DNA of 64,000 nt from assembly GCF_000715075.1 (NCBI RefSeq), contig NC_134087.1, forward strand, positions 104,757,161-104,821,160, in the 5' to 3' direction. A model generated the notes under the pieces. It ran no database searches, was not told the DNA's origin, and saw only the letters and a list, made by a program, of their open reading frames with translations. The DNA is from Nicotiana tabacum. Lineage: Eukaryota > Streptophyta > Magnoliopsida > Solanales > Solanaceae. How positions within the stretch are numbered: the first letter of the stretch is position 1; every line of letters starts with the position of its first letter. The translations under genes and the position numbers were made by a program. This document shows, piece by piece, positions 33,787 to 44,489 of this stretch.

Positions 33787-35125
33787 GATAAATTTGAGAG
33801 TGTTGACATGAATGATCATCGTGATCATATCTTCGCATGGATGAAAGAGTTATGGAACAAATGGAGAGGACACTTGCATGCAAAAATATGTGACAGATAA
33901 GCCAATCCAACAAGCTCTTAAGAATATTCCAAATGGAGTAGACAAGAAAGAATGAGAGTGGTTAGTAAAGGAATATTTTTCTTCAGAAAGTTTTCAGGTA
34001 TGCCTAGTGATTTAATAATCTATTTGAGTTATCGAATTATGTGTTTCGATGTGTAGTTTCAGTTTAAGAATCACGACTCATGCACCATAACAGGGGAAAT
34101 GGAAAAGTTAGATCAACAGAATGAATTCGAACTATGAAACTAAAACAAAGGCAAAAACCAATAGTGAGAAACAAACTAAGATGGTCAAGAGGGAGGATTA
34201 AAGGGAAGGTCTATGTTCTGCTCTGTTTTAAGTTCTTATTTCTCTGTTCATCCACGCTTCTGATCTTCTCTTCTTTTTCAGTTCTTATTTCTTTGTTCTT
34301 GCTCTGCCCTGTTTTCTCTGTTCACTTGATATCCCTGGAGGCTAATTTTATTCTGAAGCTTTTTAGAAGCAACTTATGTTTAAGTTTATTAAATTTCTTA
34401 CATTTAATCTTAATGTTTCACAAATATAGGCGAGAAGCAACAGGAATGCGGCAAATCAAGCTAAGTTGAAGATGCTTCATCATATTGGTAGAAAGCCTAT
34501 TCGTGAGATCATTTATCAAAAGGTATTATCATAAAATTTCTATTTTCCCAAGAAAATATTTACGAGCTATTCTTTGACATGTTTGCCTTTGATGATGTAA
34601 AGGGCGGAAAAGATGGCAACCCACCGGATTTGGCAACAATTTTTTTTGAGACCCGTAAGAAAGATAACAAGCTTGATGAACCTGAAGCAATTGAAAAACA
34701 TGTATGTTTGGAAAATTGAATATGTAAATTACTTGAAATTATGGTGGATTCTGATTTTAAATGTTTTTTTATATATTTTGTAGGCTCAAATCGACGAAAT
34801 AGTTCAAGCAGATCCATCTCTACCTAGCATAGAGATTGTAGAAAAATGTTGTGGACCTCAAACTCGTAGCCATGTGTTTGGCTTTGGGGGTGGAGTGAAG
34901 GCAAAAGACTTGAAAGGTGGAACTTCTTCAAAGGCTGAATTACTGTCTGCACTACGTTCAACTCGAGAAGAAAATAAATCTTTGAATGAGGAAAACAAAT
35001 CCTTGAATGAGCGCTTGTCTACCTTAAAAGATGTGATGAAAAAAATGAGGAAAATGAGAGAGTACTTTGCTGCTCAACAATCACATGTCCCGCTTACAAC
35101 GACATCGCCCATTTCAACTGAATGA
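33787..35125 (+). pseudogene. Ptta/En-Spm plant transposase (Transposase_24), CACTA second gene
   Basis: This spliced gene of the Ptta/En-Spm family is the usual partner of tnp2, a TNPA/TNPD-like DNA-binding protein. Exon 1 (33,787-33,997) reads FESVDMNDHRDHIFAWMKELW and, after a frame change, VTDKPIQQALKNIPNGVD and WLVKEYFSSESFQ before GTATGCC. Exon 2 (about 34,431-34,522) reads ARSNRNAANQAKLKMLHHIG before GTATTATC. Exon 3 (about 34,560-34,702) holds GGKDGNPPDLATIFFETRK. Exon 4 (34,784-35,125) holds IVEKCCGPQTRSHVFGFG and a C-terminal coiled coil with two ENKSLNE repeats, stop at 35,123. The only clear lesion is the exon 1 frame change, so it is better preserved than the tnp2 gene. Confidence 0.82.
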
Positions 35126-35845
35126 CCTCTGTTTTTGTCTGCTGACCAAGTTAGTAACAATATACCCAACTTTTATTTTTTATTCATGATTTGCTTATAG
35201 TCAATTTCTATATTACATATTTGTGCCTCCAGAAAGTTTTGCACATGATGTGCCTCCAAAAAGTTTTCCCTCCTCCTCTGGTACCTTCACAAAGAAAGTT
35301 TTGCATACATAGTCACAATTTACCCCTTAACAGAGCGAGCAGTAATATTAGACTGCCGGGAAGATTTCTCTCCAGTTACTGGAGTTTTTGTTCAACGCCC
35401 AATTTCCTTAGCTCGATCAGACCTTCCTCAACTAAAAATATAAATAGTGAACTATTAGAAAATGAATCAGTCTTTATATCATGTCCTCTGCGGGTAATCT
35501 ATCTGTTCTGTTCGCCAGTGAACTATCTGTTCTGTTAGCTAGAAGATGAATCTGCGAGTGGTTGTGTCATCGTATAGTCCCTCAGTGATAGTTTATCTAA
35601 GTTTATCTCTTCCAAAGGTTCTGCAAGTTGCTTCCTTTTGTACCTCAGTGATAGTTTATCTAAGTTCAACTCTCCCAAAGGTTCTGGAACTCTTAACTCA
35701 ACTTTGATGTTGCTTAGTTATCTTAGACTTGATTGGGGCTATAACTGTGACGAGGCACAAGAATTGTCATGCTATACATTCTGGTAAATTGCAGCCCCTA
35801 TGAACTTGTTATCGCAACTACTGCAGATGCTAATTCTATCAACTC
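35126..35845 (+). other. CACTA interior between second gene and captured fragment
   Basis: No gene is recognised. CCTCAGTGATAGTTTATCTAAG followed by a CCCAAAGGTTCTG-type segment occurs twice (about 35,580 and 35,644), a ~64-bp tandem duplication. A short GTGCCTCCAGAAAGTTTTGC-type duplication is near 35,223-35,265. Confidence 0.5.
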
Positions 35846-36410
35846 TTGGTAACCCTCGCAGCCCCTATGTCACACTCTCTGTAGAATTGCCTAAGAGAAT
35901 GTATGTATAGTGTATCTTGGTAACCCTCAAAGCTGCAACTGTAGAAGGTGGATAAATCTTCTCCATTCCGAACTGCAACCGCTTGGTGCTATGATTGCCG
36001 GTAATGATAGTCTGATTGATACCATCACCAATCATCATTAAATACTTCTTGTTCTTGGCGATGGAGACATACTCCTCGTATATACCAGCAGTAATGTATA
36101 TTAGAAAATAGCTTGAAGTGGACATGGAATTGTTTGGAGCAGTAGCAACAGCATCAGTTATGGTGCTGAAATTCCCACTTCCGTCCTGGTTTACTATCAC
36201 GTCCCTCACCAGAACCTGGTCATCATCATCTTGGTGCTGGAGTAGCTTTCTCCTACTAACAGTCTCCAAAATTGCTTGGTTTTGTGCAGACATTTTTAAT
36301 GGAAAGTGACCATTTTGGAAGGCTAGCTGTTTTTGGTTTTGTTGCTTAGTTTCTTCTGTGTGCCCTTTGACATTTAAACTGAATGCATAGTCTTTTCAGC
36401 TGATAATTCT
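35846..36410 (-). pseudogene. Captured pectin methylesterase gene fragment
   Basis: This minus-strand fragment comes from a type-I pectin methylesterase, a secreted cell-wall enzyme that removes methyl esters from pectin. An open frame from about 36,400 covers the end of the inhibitor-like pro-region, the processing motif RRKLLQ (about 36,245) and the start of the enzyme domain (NQDGSGNFSTITDAVATAPN, YFLIYITAGIYEEYVSI, KKYLMMIGDGINQTIITGN). At about 35,985 about 40 codons are deleted and the frame shifts. The next block, in another frame, is [20 protein letters not shown], then [10 protein letters not shown], which includes the first conserved catalytic-site Gln (YQDT). It ends near 35,846, before the GTVDFIFGN block with the catalytic Asp. 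It is antisense to the transposon genes and cannot make an enzyme. Confidence 0.87.
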
Positions 36411-36539
36411 TCTATTCAAAAGGAACCGGAAAAAAAAGAGAGTAGAAAATGAGAGTTAAAAATGATTTACGTTTTATTCTCTATACAAAGTGTCCAAACA
36501 AATAACCTATAAGCAAGAGCGTGCTTCATTTTGCACTGG

Positions 36540-36898
36540 AACAGAAGCATACTATGTCGTTGTTGGTCTCTTGAATGGTAAATCTCGCATTGTCGTACCG
36601 GGATTTATCAAACCAAAGTAAGATTAACCATCCCAAAGCTTTTCTAATTAATTTTTTTTAATATTGTTATAGCCTTGTTGATGTTGCTGATGTTACCTTG
36701 TGAATTTAGACTGCTTTTGGGATAAGCGATTTAACTATTGCTCATATAAAATTATATATGTTATTTTACCAATAGTTATTTATTATTTTAAAAACTTTTG
36801 TACTTGCAGGTTTTGAAGATTGAAGCTACAAGTCAAGATGCAAGTTTAGAAGATGCACAAGCTATTATTATTTTACTAAAAATGTTATGCAAAACTTG
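36540..36898 (+). other. Possible two-exon fragment of unknown origin in the CACTA element
   Basis: A frame reading AYYVVVGLLNGKSRIVVPGF ends at a plausible donor (GTAAGATT, about 36,618). After an AT-rich stretch, TTGCAG (about 36,810) is followed by VLKIEATSQDASLEDAQAII and a stop at about 36,898. The pattern looks like exons of a real gene. I do not recognise the protein; it could be a 3' exon of the transposon gene or another captured fragment. Confidence 0.3.
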
Positions 36899-37144
36899 AT
36901 ATCATAGTCTAGCTCAGGATGTTAGCTAAGTTTTTTTTTTGTTGAGGTGTTGAGAAAACATAGAAAGTAACATCATCATGGGATTTGAACTTGATATATT
37001 ATCTTTTTATATCTGGATTATTCAATACCAATTTGATATTTATTGATAAAAATTACTTTTTGTTGCATTGAGCTTTTAGGATTACTCATGGTTATTAAAT
37101 ATTAATAGATCATGAATATGATCGCTAAATTACAAAATTATTTT

Positions 37145-37640
37145 AAATAGGGACTTCGTCTCTAAACATAATCTAGAAACAGTATAAGGTTGGTCAGGAA
37201 AATGGTTTAGCGACCGGATGTTTTGTCGGTCTCTAATAGATAATTTAGGACCAGTTGGAGTTGGTCGCTAAAACGATTTAACAAAGGGAATATATATATT
37301 TTTCATCGCCTATTAGGGACGAGAAATGTAGTCTCTAAAAGTTATTCCCGACCAGGTTTTCTGTTAAAAGACAATTTAGGACCAGATACAGTTGGTCGCT
37401 ACAAAGATTTCATGACGGGAATAAATATTTTTTCATCGCCTACTAGGGACGAGAAATGTGGTCTCTAAAAGTATTTCACGACCGATTTTTTTGTCCGTCT
37501 CTAAAGTGATTTAACGACCAGGTATTAAGACCCGTCGTTATTGACATTTAGCGACGGAGGCTATTACGACGGGTTACGACCATACTTTTCCCTTCGTAAT
37601 TTACCGTTTTAGGACCATATTTTAACTTTTAGGGACCAGA
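37145..37640 (-). repeat. CACTA right subterminal repeats
   Basis: A unit of about 130 bp (AATTTAGGACCAG..GTTGGTCGCTA..TTTTTCATCGCCTA, then GGGACGAGAAATGT.GTCTCTAAAAGT) is present twice, starting at 37,243 and 37,373, with further GACCAG/GGTCGT motifs to the terminus. These are inverted relative to the left-end motifs and are probably transposase binding sites. Confidence 0.75.
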
Positions 37641-37660
37641 TTTTCCTTCCTTAAAGGCCG

Positions 37661-37674
37661 TTTTTCTTGTAGTG
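37661..37674 (-). repeat. CACTA right terminal inverted repeat
   Basis: TTTTTCTTGTAGTG is the exact inverse of the left end, followed by the AAT target duplication. Confidence 0.92.
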
Positions 37675-37792
37675 AATTATTCCAATTGGAGACTCTAACT
37701 TTAATAAAATAATCCCGTTTCGATTGTCACTTTAATTGGAAAAAACTCCCCTATTCCCCTTCGGGTGGTAGAAAAAGGAGGTGTGACAGTTC

Positions 37793-37810
37793 TAGCGACT
37801 CTATTGGGGA
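37793..37810 (+). other. Primer binding site of element B
   Basis: TAGCGACTCTATTGGGGA lies 4 bp after the LTR end. It is the same type as in F. Confidence 0.8.
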
Positions 37811-38137
37811 AAAGAACCCAAAACCTCAGGTTCTGAGTTCAAAATTCGAGCTTAGAATAACTGTTATATTTGGCTTTATTTATTATCTGGTTTTATTACA
37901 TGTTTGGGCCTAATGTGCTAAATGTTTCTTTTTACCGCTTTGATATTGTTTGGACTGTATATAAATTGTTACGAAACCCTCCTTTCTCTGAGTCTTCTAA
38001 ATCTTCTAGGAAGCGTGCACTTCACGTGGCTTCTTTTCTATTAGAGTTATATCCCAATTTTAGAACGAGGTTCAGGCAAGTTGCAAAGCCGGTGAAGCTT
38101 CTGTATTCCTGGTACGCTACCTCCACCCCTCCCCCGG

Positions 38138-38156
38138 CTTGAGTTGTTCGCTCGGG
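38138..38156 (+). other. Leader hairpin of element B
   Basis: CTTGAG/CTCGGG, with two G-U pairs, encloses the loop TTGTTCG, 345 nt after the PBS. The flanks GGCTT and TAAGCC can extend it. It is homologous to the F hairpin at 19,359-19,381. Confidence 0.55.
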
Positions 38157-38474
38157 TAAGCCAGGTCTAGAACAATATACCCAGGTTTTTAAACCTAGAA
38201 TAACATAGCCTCATGCCAGATCCCTAGTAGGAACGTTTGTTGCATCACGTGCATTTGACTTAGGGGACTCAATATAGGGGTTGGGTCCGTCTATGACAAG
38301 TGTACCCAAAAATAAAAGACCATCTTGATGCATCCTATGTGCTACATGTTGCATTTGTTCAAATGGTAAAAGGGTCATTTGGCAGACCAATGATGGCTGA
38401 GAGTAAATGAGAAAAAGAGAGGGTGAAGTGTGGAAATAAAGCAAGTGCGGTCAAGTTATGTTTTCTGTCACATT

Positions 38475-38738
38475 TTTAATAAGAAAAAGATAACAAAAAA
38501 ATGAAAAATTCAAAAACGTTTTTGCACTTTTTCATCATTTTTCGAAAATAAAAAAATAAAAAAAAAACGAGAAGAAATTCAAAAAGAGTCTACATGTTTC
38601 ATAATTTTTTTTAAAAAAAAGACAAAAAATATATTTTCTCTAAGTTATTTGTTAATTTTATTTCCCACCCGTATCCAATCTTTCCGAACTACGCATACCT
38701 GATTCTCGTCTTTCGGGGTGTGATACGTAGACAACCCA
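38475..38738 (+). other. A-rich tract plus CTACG stem, leader copy 1 of element B
   Basis: An A/G-rich tract (about 38,475-38,628) is followed by GAACTACG..CTGATTC..GATACGTAGACAACC. Stem arms are CTACG 38,689-38,693 and CGTAG 38,726-38,730. Confidence 0.6.
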
Positions 38739-39909
38739 TTTAGGGTCCGGTCTTCCTAGTGAATCTTAGGTTCTTGACTTTGCGGGGTCTTAGCCAAATT
38801 TGCACTTCTAGCCACCTTTTGGCCACATAAGCCATTTGCAAAATAGCCTCAATCATGTCTTGTATGTGTCAAACAGGAAGTGTTATTGTCTCACATAGTG
38901 TTATAGGTCTTTAACTTTATTTGGTCTTAATTTTCTCATACAGGTGTGGGTCTACTTACCGGAGTTTGAGCATGACATACACCCCGGGACCATCCAAGCA
39001 GGATCGATCATTCAGGAGTTGCTTAAGGAGATTTTTTTTTTTATGTTTGGAGTTTATTTTTCTTTTTATGTTGTCTTTTACCTTCTAGTTTTGTACAGTA
39101 ATGTCGAGTCTTTTGTTATTGTACTTTTTTTTTGTAATTGAAAAATGTATTATAAATCAAAAATCCAAAAAAAGAGATTTTGCGTTTTTATATTTCCATT
39201 AGAAGTTTCTTTAGAAATACTACTCCTAGAAATTAAAAAAAAAAGAAATCTTGAGGTGGTTTTTCCTGTAGGAAATTAATATATAGAACTCAAAATAAAA
39301 AATTGCTTTTATATTTCCTTTAGTATATTAAGACTAAAAATTTAAAAAATAAAAGAATTTTCTTTTAGTACCTCTTTAAAAGTTTTCTTTAAGATGTTAA
39401 TTCCAAAAATCCAAAAAAGATTTTCTCTTAAGGTTCTCCATTGGCAAATATATAAATATATATACATATATAATATTCTTTTTATGTTCACTAGAACTTT
39501 AGGATATTATACATAGACAAAAAAATATACTTTATCTTTTGTTTATCTTTAGAGTTTCTTCCTTAGGTAATCAAAAACTGAAATCCAAAAATATTTTTAT
39601 GTTGTCCATTTCTCATTTCGAAATCTTTCTTCAGAGATATAAAACGAAGATTCGAAATATTTTTCTTTGGTTTATTCTTTAGATTTCCTTTTTAAAAAAA
39701 GAAGAAGAAAAAAAATCAAAAATATTTTTCTTTTCTAGGGCTTTTCCTTAATAATTTCCCATAGATTATTTGTTTCAAAAATAAAAAAGGAGAAAAAAAT
39801 ATACGCTCGTTAAGCTTGAGTTTAGAATAAGTTATAGAACATTAAGTCTTGAAATTTTTTTAAAAAAGGGACTTGCTTCTTTTATTTATCTTTTCTCATG
39901 ATAGTAGTC
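38739..39909 (+). other. Element B long leader, no gene
   Basis: This AT-rich untranslated leader has loosely repeated blocks of TTTCCTTTAGA / AATCCAAAAAAGAATTTTC about 70-90 bp apart between 39,140 and 39,740. No coding sequence is recognised. Confidence 0.5.
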
Positions 39910-40045
39910 ATTAAGGTAAAAAAAAAGAAAAAAAAGAATAAGAAAAGAAAAAAAAAGAGAACGTTAGTTTGTTTACTTTATTGGCGATCTTCCCGAACTA
40001 CGCAAAGATCTGATTTATGCGGCGTCATGATACGTAGACAACCTA
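39910..40045 (+). other. Purine tract plus CTACG stem, leader copy 2 of element B
   Basis: A purine tract (39,915-39,960) is followed by CTACG 39,998-40,002 and CGTAG 40,033-40,037 within GAACTACG..CTGATT..GATACGTAGACAACC. A second purine tract follows at about 40,080-40,125. Confidence 0.65.
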
Positions 40046-40481
40046 CATTGGGTTCGATCGAATCATTTTTTATTATTATTAAAAGAAAAAGAAAAAGAAA
40101 AAAAAGAAAAAGAAGAGAGAGGTGAAACTATGGGATGTGAGAAATGAGAGGAAAGAAAATAGTGATAATTAGAAGAAAAAAGAGGAAGGAAAATGAGCAA
40201 GCCAAGAAGTGCTAGAAAAGAAGGAAAAGAGAAGATTGAAATGAATAAATTGGGATGATTCCAAGTGACCTTGTGGCCCTCGAAGTCATTTTTGAACCGT
40301 TAATTGTTGCTAGGTGCATTGCACACAATGTGATATTTGCAGCTGTTAAATGCCCTAACGCTAATGTGGTGACCTCATTTTGTTCGTTTTTATTATCTCC
40401 ATTGAGCAGAAGAGTGGTTGGTTTGTGGTTCTTAAACTGGTAACTCTTCCATACAACACAAGGTCAAAGAGAAAGGTAGCC

Positions 40482-42262
40482 ATGGCTAGCAAAAACTTGG
40501 ACTCAAGATTTGTTGACCTATCGATGGAGCCTGTGGAGTCGGGGTCTGAATTGAAAGGGGAGGTCCAAATGTTGAAACAACAGATGACAGAAATGTATCA
40601 GTCTTGGATCAGGGGGCATCCTCCACCTTCATTCCCCCTTAACTACACTGAAAACCTGGCAACTATCCCACCACTATCATAAATCCAGATTCCCACTGCT
40701 GCTGATATCACCCCACAACCTTTTCACACTCTACCCACCAAAACCACCCCATATCCTGCTCCTTTGTCCACTCATACTCTTCTAGCTCCTTCTCCAGCTA
40801 CTTTTCCTCGATCCTCTAACGAGTCTGTTTTCAAAGTCCCCGATTCCCAACACTATGCTCCAGAACCAACTTTCAAAGTCTCGGATCCATACTCTCATGC
40901 TACTCATTTTGAGCCTCCCGGTGAAGCTGAAAAGCCTGCTAAGACAGTGGAGCAGGATGAGATATCCAGGAAGGTGAAAATATTATAGCAGTCTTTAAGA
41001 AACATGCAAGGGATAGGGAGCCACATGAGCGTGGCTTACAAAGATTTGTGCTTGTTTCCTGACATCCAATTACCTGCTGGGTTTAAGATGCCAAAATTTT
41101 ATTTGTATGACGGACATGGAGATCCCGTGGCCCATTTGAGAGGATACTGCAGTAAGATGAGAGGCTCCAGTGGGAAAGACAAATTGTTGATGGCATATTT
41201 CAATCAGAGTCTAAGTGGGGCAACTCTGGATTGGTACACCCGCTAAGACGCTAGCAGGTGGTACACATGGGACGATATGGCTCAGGCCTTTGCCCGGCAC
41301 TTTCAGTACAATAAAGAAATTTTCCCGAATTGCATGTCCCTCACCAAGATAGAAAAGAAGCCTATTGAAAGCTTTAGTGAATACGGGCTCAGATGGAAAG
41401 AGCAAGCTGCCAGAGTCAATCCCCTGATGGACGAAAACGAGATGGTCGAATACTTTCTTCAAGCTCAAGAGCCAACTTACTTTGGGCATTTGATCTCGGC
41501 TGTGGGTAGGCCTTTTAATGATGTGGTAAAAATGGGAGAAATGGTAGAAGATGGGCTGAAGTCGAGCAAGATCATGAGCTATTCTTCTTTAAAAGCCACA
41601 ACACAAGAAATTCAGAACGACACAGGAAGCTTGCTGGCTCAGAAGGAACATGATGATGTTGCCATGGTTGTTTTAGAGTCACGACATGGTCCAAAGGGTC
41701 TGCCTCACCAATATACTCAGCCTCAACCCCAACCGCAAACCTATCCCCGAGCTCCGCATAAACCACCTCAGTATTATCCTCTGAACAATGTACGGTCATC
41801 TATCCAACCACCGGGTCACTCCTTATGGCGAGCGCCCGCACCGCATAATGCACTCTTCCCTTCATAACATTTTCGAGCACCCAACAAGCCTAGAAAATTG
41901 GGGAAGGGAGGAAAAAAGGCAAAGAAATAGTTTCATGCCAATCGGGGAGTCCTACACAAACTGTTTGAAAAGTTAAAACATTCTGCCTGATTGAGCCGCT
42001 CCTTGGCTATACTCCAGACCCATATGCAAAAGGTTTTGATCCTATTGTATGGTGCATGTACCACTCTAACATCCAAGGGCATAGCATTGAAGATTGTCGT
42101 GCTTTGAAAAGAGAAATAGAAAGAATGATTCAAGAAGGGGTAATTGTGATCAAGGACAGTGACAAGGAGCATGCGAATCCTCTTGGGAACTTGCTGGCTA
42201 AAGTCAATGATATTGAAGTTGGTAATCGTGTTGGAAATATAGATGTGGAACCCAGTAGCTAA
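40482..42262 (+). pseudogene. Element B gag (Retrotrans_gag type)
   Basis: Gag forms the virus-like particle. ATG 40,482 starts MASKNLDSRFVDLSMEPVES, followed by a short coiled coil (KGEVQMLKQQMTEMY), a Pro/Thr-rich linker, and the capsid-type gag domain from about 41,080: FKMPKFYLYDGHGDPVAHL, MAYFNQSLSGATLDWYTR, MAQAFARHFQYNKEI, LRWKEQAARVNP, MVEYFLQAQEPTYF. A C-terminal block CMYHSNIQGHSIEDCRALK (about 42,050), a zinc-knuckle-like region, is in another frame. In the main frame only three stops occur up to 41,867 (40,680, 40,986 and 41,244), all readable as single C-to-T changes of Gln codons, then a stop at 41,865 and frame changes. The ORF was therefore lost recently relative to pol, which is gone. 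Confidence 0.85.
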
Positions 42263-42799
42263 GATACCGTGCTTGGTAATTGGAAAGACGCTCCATTACT
42301 TGGTTAGCCAGGGAGGAGTTTTGGTGGTTTATTTTGTTGTCATTTCTATTGTCCGGGTTATTTTTAGGGTTGTAATCGGGATATTGTCTTGTGACTCAAA
42401 CCCTTCTATCCTTTTATTTTGCCTAGCTTGTTTACTCGTAGTAGCTCCTTTAGTGTTGTCTGGTTTTCTTCCAGGGTTGTAACCCCATCTTATTACTTGT
42501 TTTGTTGTCCAAATCCTTTCACCATCTGTCTAATGCAATTTCCTGTTTTTTGTTTTTTCTAGTCAGTGTTTGTTTTGTTCTCTCCTTTTATAGTTCTTTT
42601 CCTGCTGACTCTAGTGACATGACATGCACACGTAATTCTCAGCCTGATCTTAAAAGTTAGTTCAGTCATGAAGCAATGAAACAATGTTGAAGATGATAGG
42701 GACATTTGAGGGAAATAAGTAAAGGTATTTTGAGATCACTTCAAGCCCGAATTGTGGGAAACAGGGGCCGATATAACATAAAGAAACACTATTGAAACG
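42263..42799 (+). other. Element B deletion region between gag and the integrase tail
   Basis: Protease, RT, RNase H and most of integrase should stand here but are absent. The pyrimidine-rich sequence (GTTGTAATCGGG, GGGTTGTAACCCC) has a short dyad and no recognisable coding content. Confidence 0.55.
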
Positions 42800-42968
42800 C
42801 ATCCTACCGCATCAGATCGAACCTAAAGGAATGTTTGCCCCAAATTGGCAGGGGCCGTTCATGGTAACAAGAGTGTTATCCAATGGTGCTTTATATTTAA
42901 TAGATGTAGAAGGAAAATGTGTGGATATGGTTATCAATTCTGATACAGTCAAAAGATATTATATATGA
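42800..42968 (+). pseudogene. Element B integrase C-terminal remnant
   Basis: One frame reads FAPNWQGPFMVTRVLSNGAL, IDVEGKCVDMVINSD and VKRYYI, stop at 42,966-42,968. It matches the integrase end of D (60,937-61,090, minus strand) almost residue for residue. It marks the 3' border of the pol deletion. Confidence 0.85.
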
Positions 42969-43139
42969 CTTCTTTGGTTTGTTTAATTATGTTTTTGTAT
43001 TTGGCATGCTTTGAAGATTGGAATGCCGAAGGCATTTTATTTTGCTATCTAAACACTTTATCCTTTGTTACCCCTTTGAGCCTTATTTATTTTCTTTCAT
43101 ATCCCTCTTTTGGAATCAGAAGCAGAGTTTAGAAATATG

Positions 43140-43335
43140 ATACAGAAAAAAAGGAGAGAAAAGAAAAAAAAGAAGAGAAAAAGAGAAAGAAAAAATGGGA
43201 AAACAGTAAAGAAAAGAAAAGAAAAGAAAAAGAGAGAAAAAGAAAAAAAATGAGAAAAGTACAAAAACAAAGCAATTCCTACTTCATAAACTACGTTCGA
43301 CCTGATTCCTTTTAAGGATACATAGGCAGCCTCAC
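43140..43335 (+). other. Purine tract plus CTACG stem, post-integrase copy of element B
   Basis: The GA/A-rich tract 43,140-43,258 begins about 172 nt after the integrase stop. It is followed by CTACG 43,291-43,295 and CATAG 43,321-43,325 (one mismatch) within AAACTACGTTCGACCTGATTCC..GGATACATAGGCAGCC. Element D has the same arrangement at the same distance. Confidence 0.7.
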
Positions 43336-44485
43336 GGTTCGGTCCCATCAAAATAAAAGTCAAAGCCCCCAAGCAAGGAAACTGGGGCAGAAGTTGCGGT
43401 TTTGTAAAAGATCTGATTCCAAAAGTTGTAATTTTGAACCTATTCAGGTCATTTTGAGCCTTTATGATGTCTTTTATTTCTAACCCCATCCAAAGCCCAC
43501 ATTACGGTCCAAAGAAAGACCTTCTGATCAATATTGGAGAGTGCCAATTCGAGCAAGATAGAGGTATGACTCGCATCAGGAGCAACACTCCGTGGTACAC
43601 AAGGAAAACAAAAATGAGAGAGTCTTATCGGTGAAAACCTTCACAGGAACCATAAGGTGACGGTAAGTTGAAAGAAAGAACAAAATGAGAGAGGCTTGAT
43701 GGTGAAAATCCTTTGGGCACTACAAGTCAAATAAGGATCGTGAATCAGATAGGATAATCGGAGCATTGAAGCCTAGTTTCATGACTCAGAGGTACAACAA
43801 GAGTTGAACATTAGACTTGCTTGATAGACTAGGGCACTTAATCCAAATGTGCATGTCATGGTCATTAGAGTTGGTATCATTATCTGATAAGTTTCTACTT
43901 TGTACTTTTCTTGTTAGGAATCATCTCTTTCCATTGTCATTTACTCTGTTCCTTTTGTTTTGTTTACTTCTTCCTGAGTCGGTTTGGTTAGAACAAGTGA
44001 GAAATGACTTCAAAATTTGCTACCAGCTTTCCAATTGCACAAATGGATGTCTGGCTAGCACATCAAAGCGACATAAGTCAGGAAAGAGTAGTAGGCGCAC
44101 TGAGTTGGCAACAATCAATGTGTTTTGGGATTCATGTAAAATACAAAGGTTCGGTATAGGTCAATTCATGAGCAAAATGCAACAGATAGAAGGTATTGAG
44201 TATGAATGTATCAAAGGTATTATCTGTGATAAGGTGACAGAGAAAGTGGTTAGTCAATAAACAAGTAATGTCTTTCAAGTTGAAATCAAAGTTATCATAG
44301 CAAGTGAAGGAGCAATCGCCCTCAAAGTCAAGGCCACAAACCAACCACCATGTTTAAACTCACAAGTTTTCTTTGTCTGAAACAGGGATAGGATGAAAGC
44401 TATATTCATATCAAAGCATGGAAGCTTGAATTTTTCAGGTGTAATGCCGAGTTCTGCTTATCCAAAGGCTATTGAGAAGATCACA
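43336..44485 (+). other. Element B 3' UTR, no gene
   Basis: Two ~60-bp units containing GGTGAAAACCTT..ATGAGAGAG (about 43,630 and 43,690) correspond to the ~71-bp repeat of D at 59,997-60,275. A 147-codon frame at 43,817-44,260 is not conserved in D and is judged non-coding. Confidence 0.5.
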
Positions 44486-44489
44486 CATC

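Larger units (their letters stand above)
28707..37674 (+). mobile_element. Element H: CACTA (En/Spm) DNA transposon carrying captured gene fragments
   Basis: The left end is CACTACAAGAAAAAGCC and the right end is the inverted copy, GGCCGTTTTTCTTGTAGTG, giving a 14-bp perfect terminal inverted repeat. It is flanked by a 3-bp duplication AAT (28,704-28,706 and 37,675-37,677). The unoccupied site is seen in the other LTR of B near 48,450 (CCATAAATTATCCC). Subterminal repeats are present at both ends. Contents are a tnp2-type transposase (31,140-32,384, truncated), a LINE-type RNase H fragment, a Ptta/En-Spm second gene (33,787-35,125) and, on the opposite strand, a pectin methylesterase fragment. 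With its transposase broken it is now non-autonomous. Confidence 0.93.
26511..37788 (+). repeat. Element B 5' LTR, interrupted by CACTA element H
   Basis: The LTR parts are 26,511-28,706 and 37,675-37,788 (about 2,307 bp after removing H and one AAT). They are collinear with 46,315-48,566. Hairpins near the end are CCGTG/CACGG at 28,558-28,574 and AACCCGGGA/TCTCGGGTT at 28,575-28,607. Confidence 0.9.

Noticed and set aside
43817..44260. 147-codon frame in the 3' UTR of B
   Set aside because: Not conserved in the homologous region of D and no recognisable domain.
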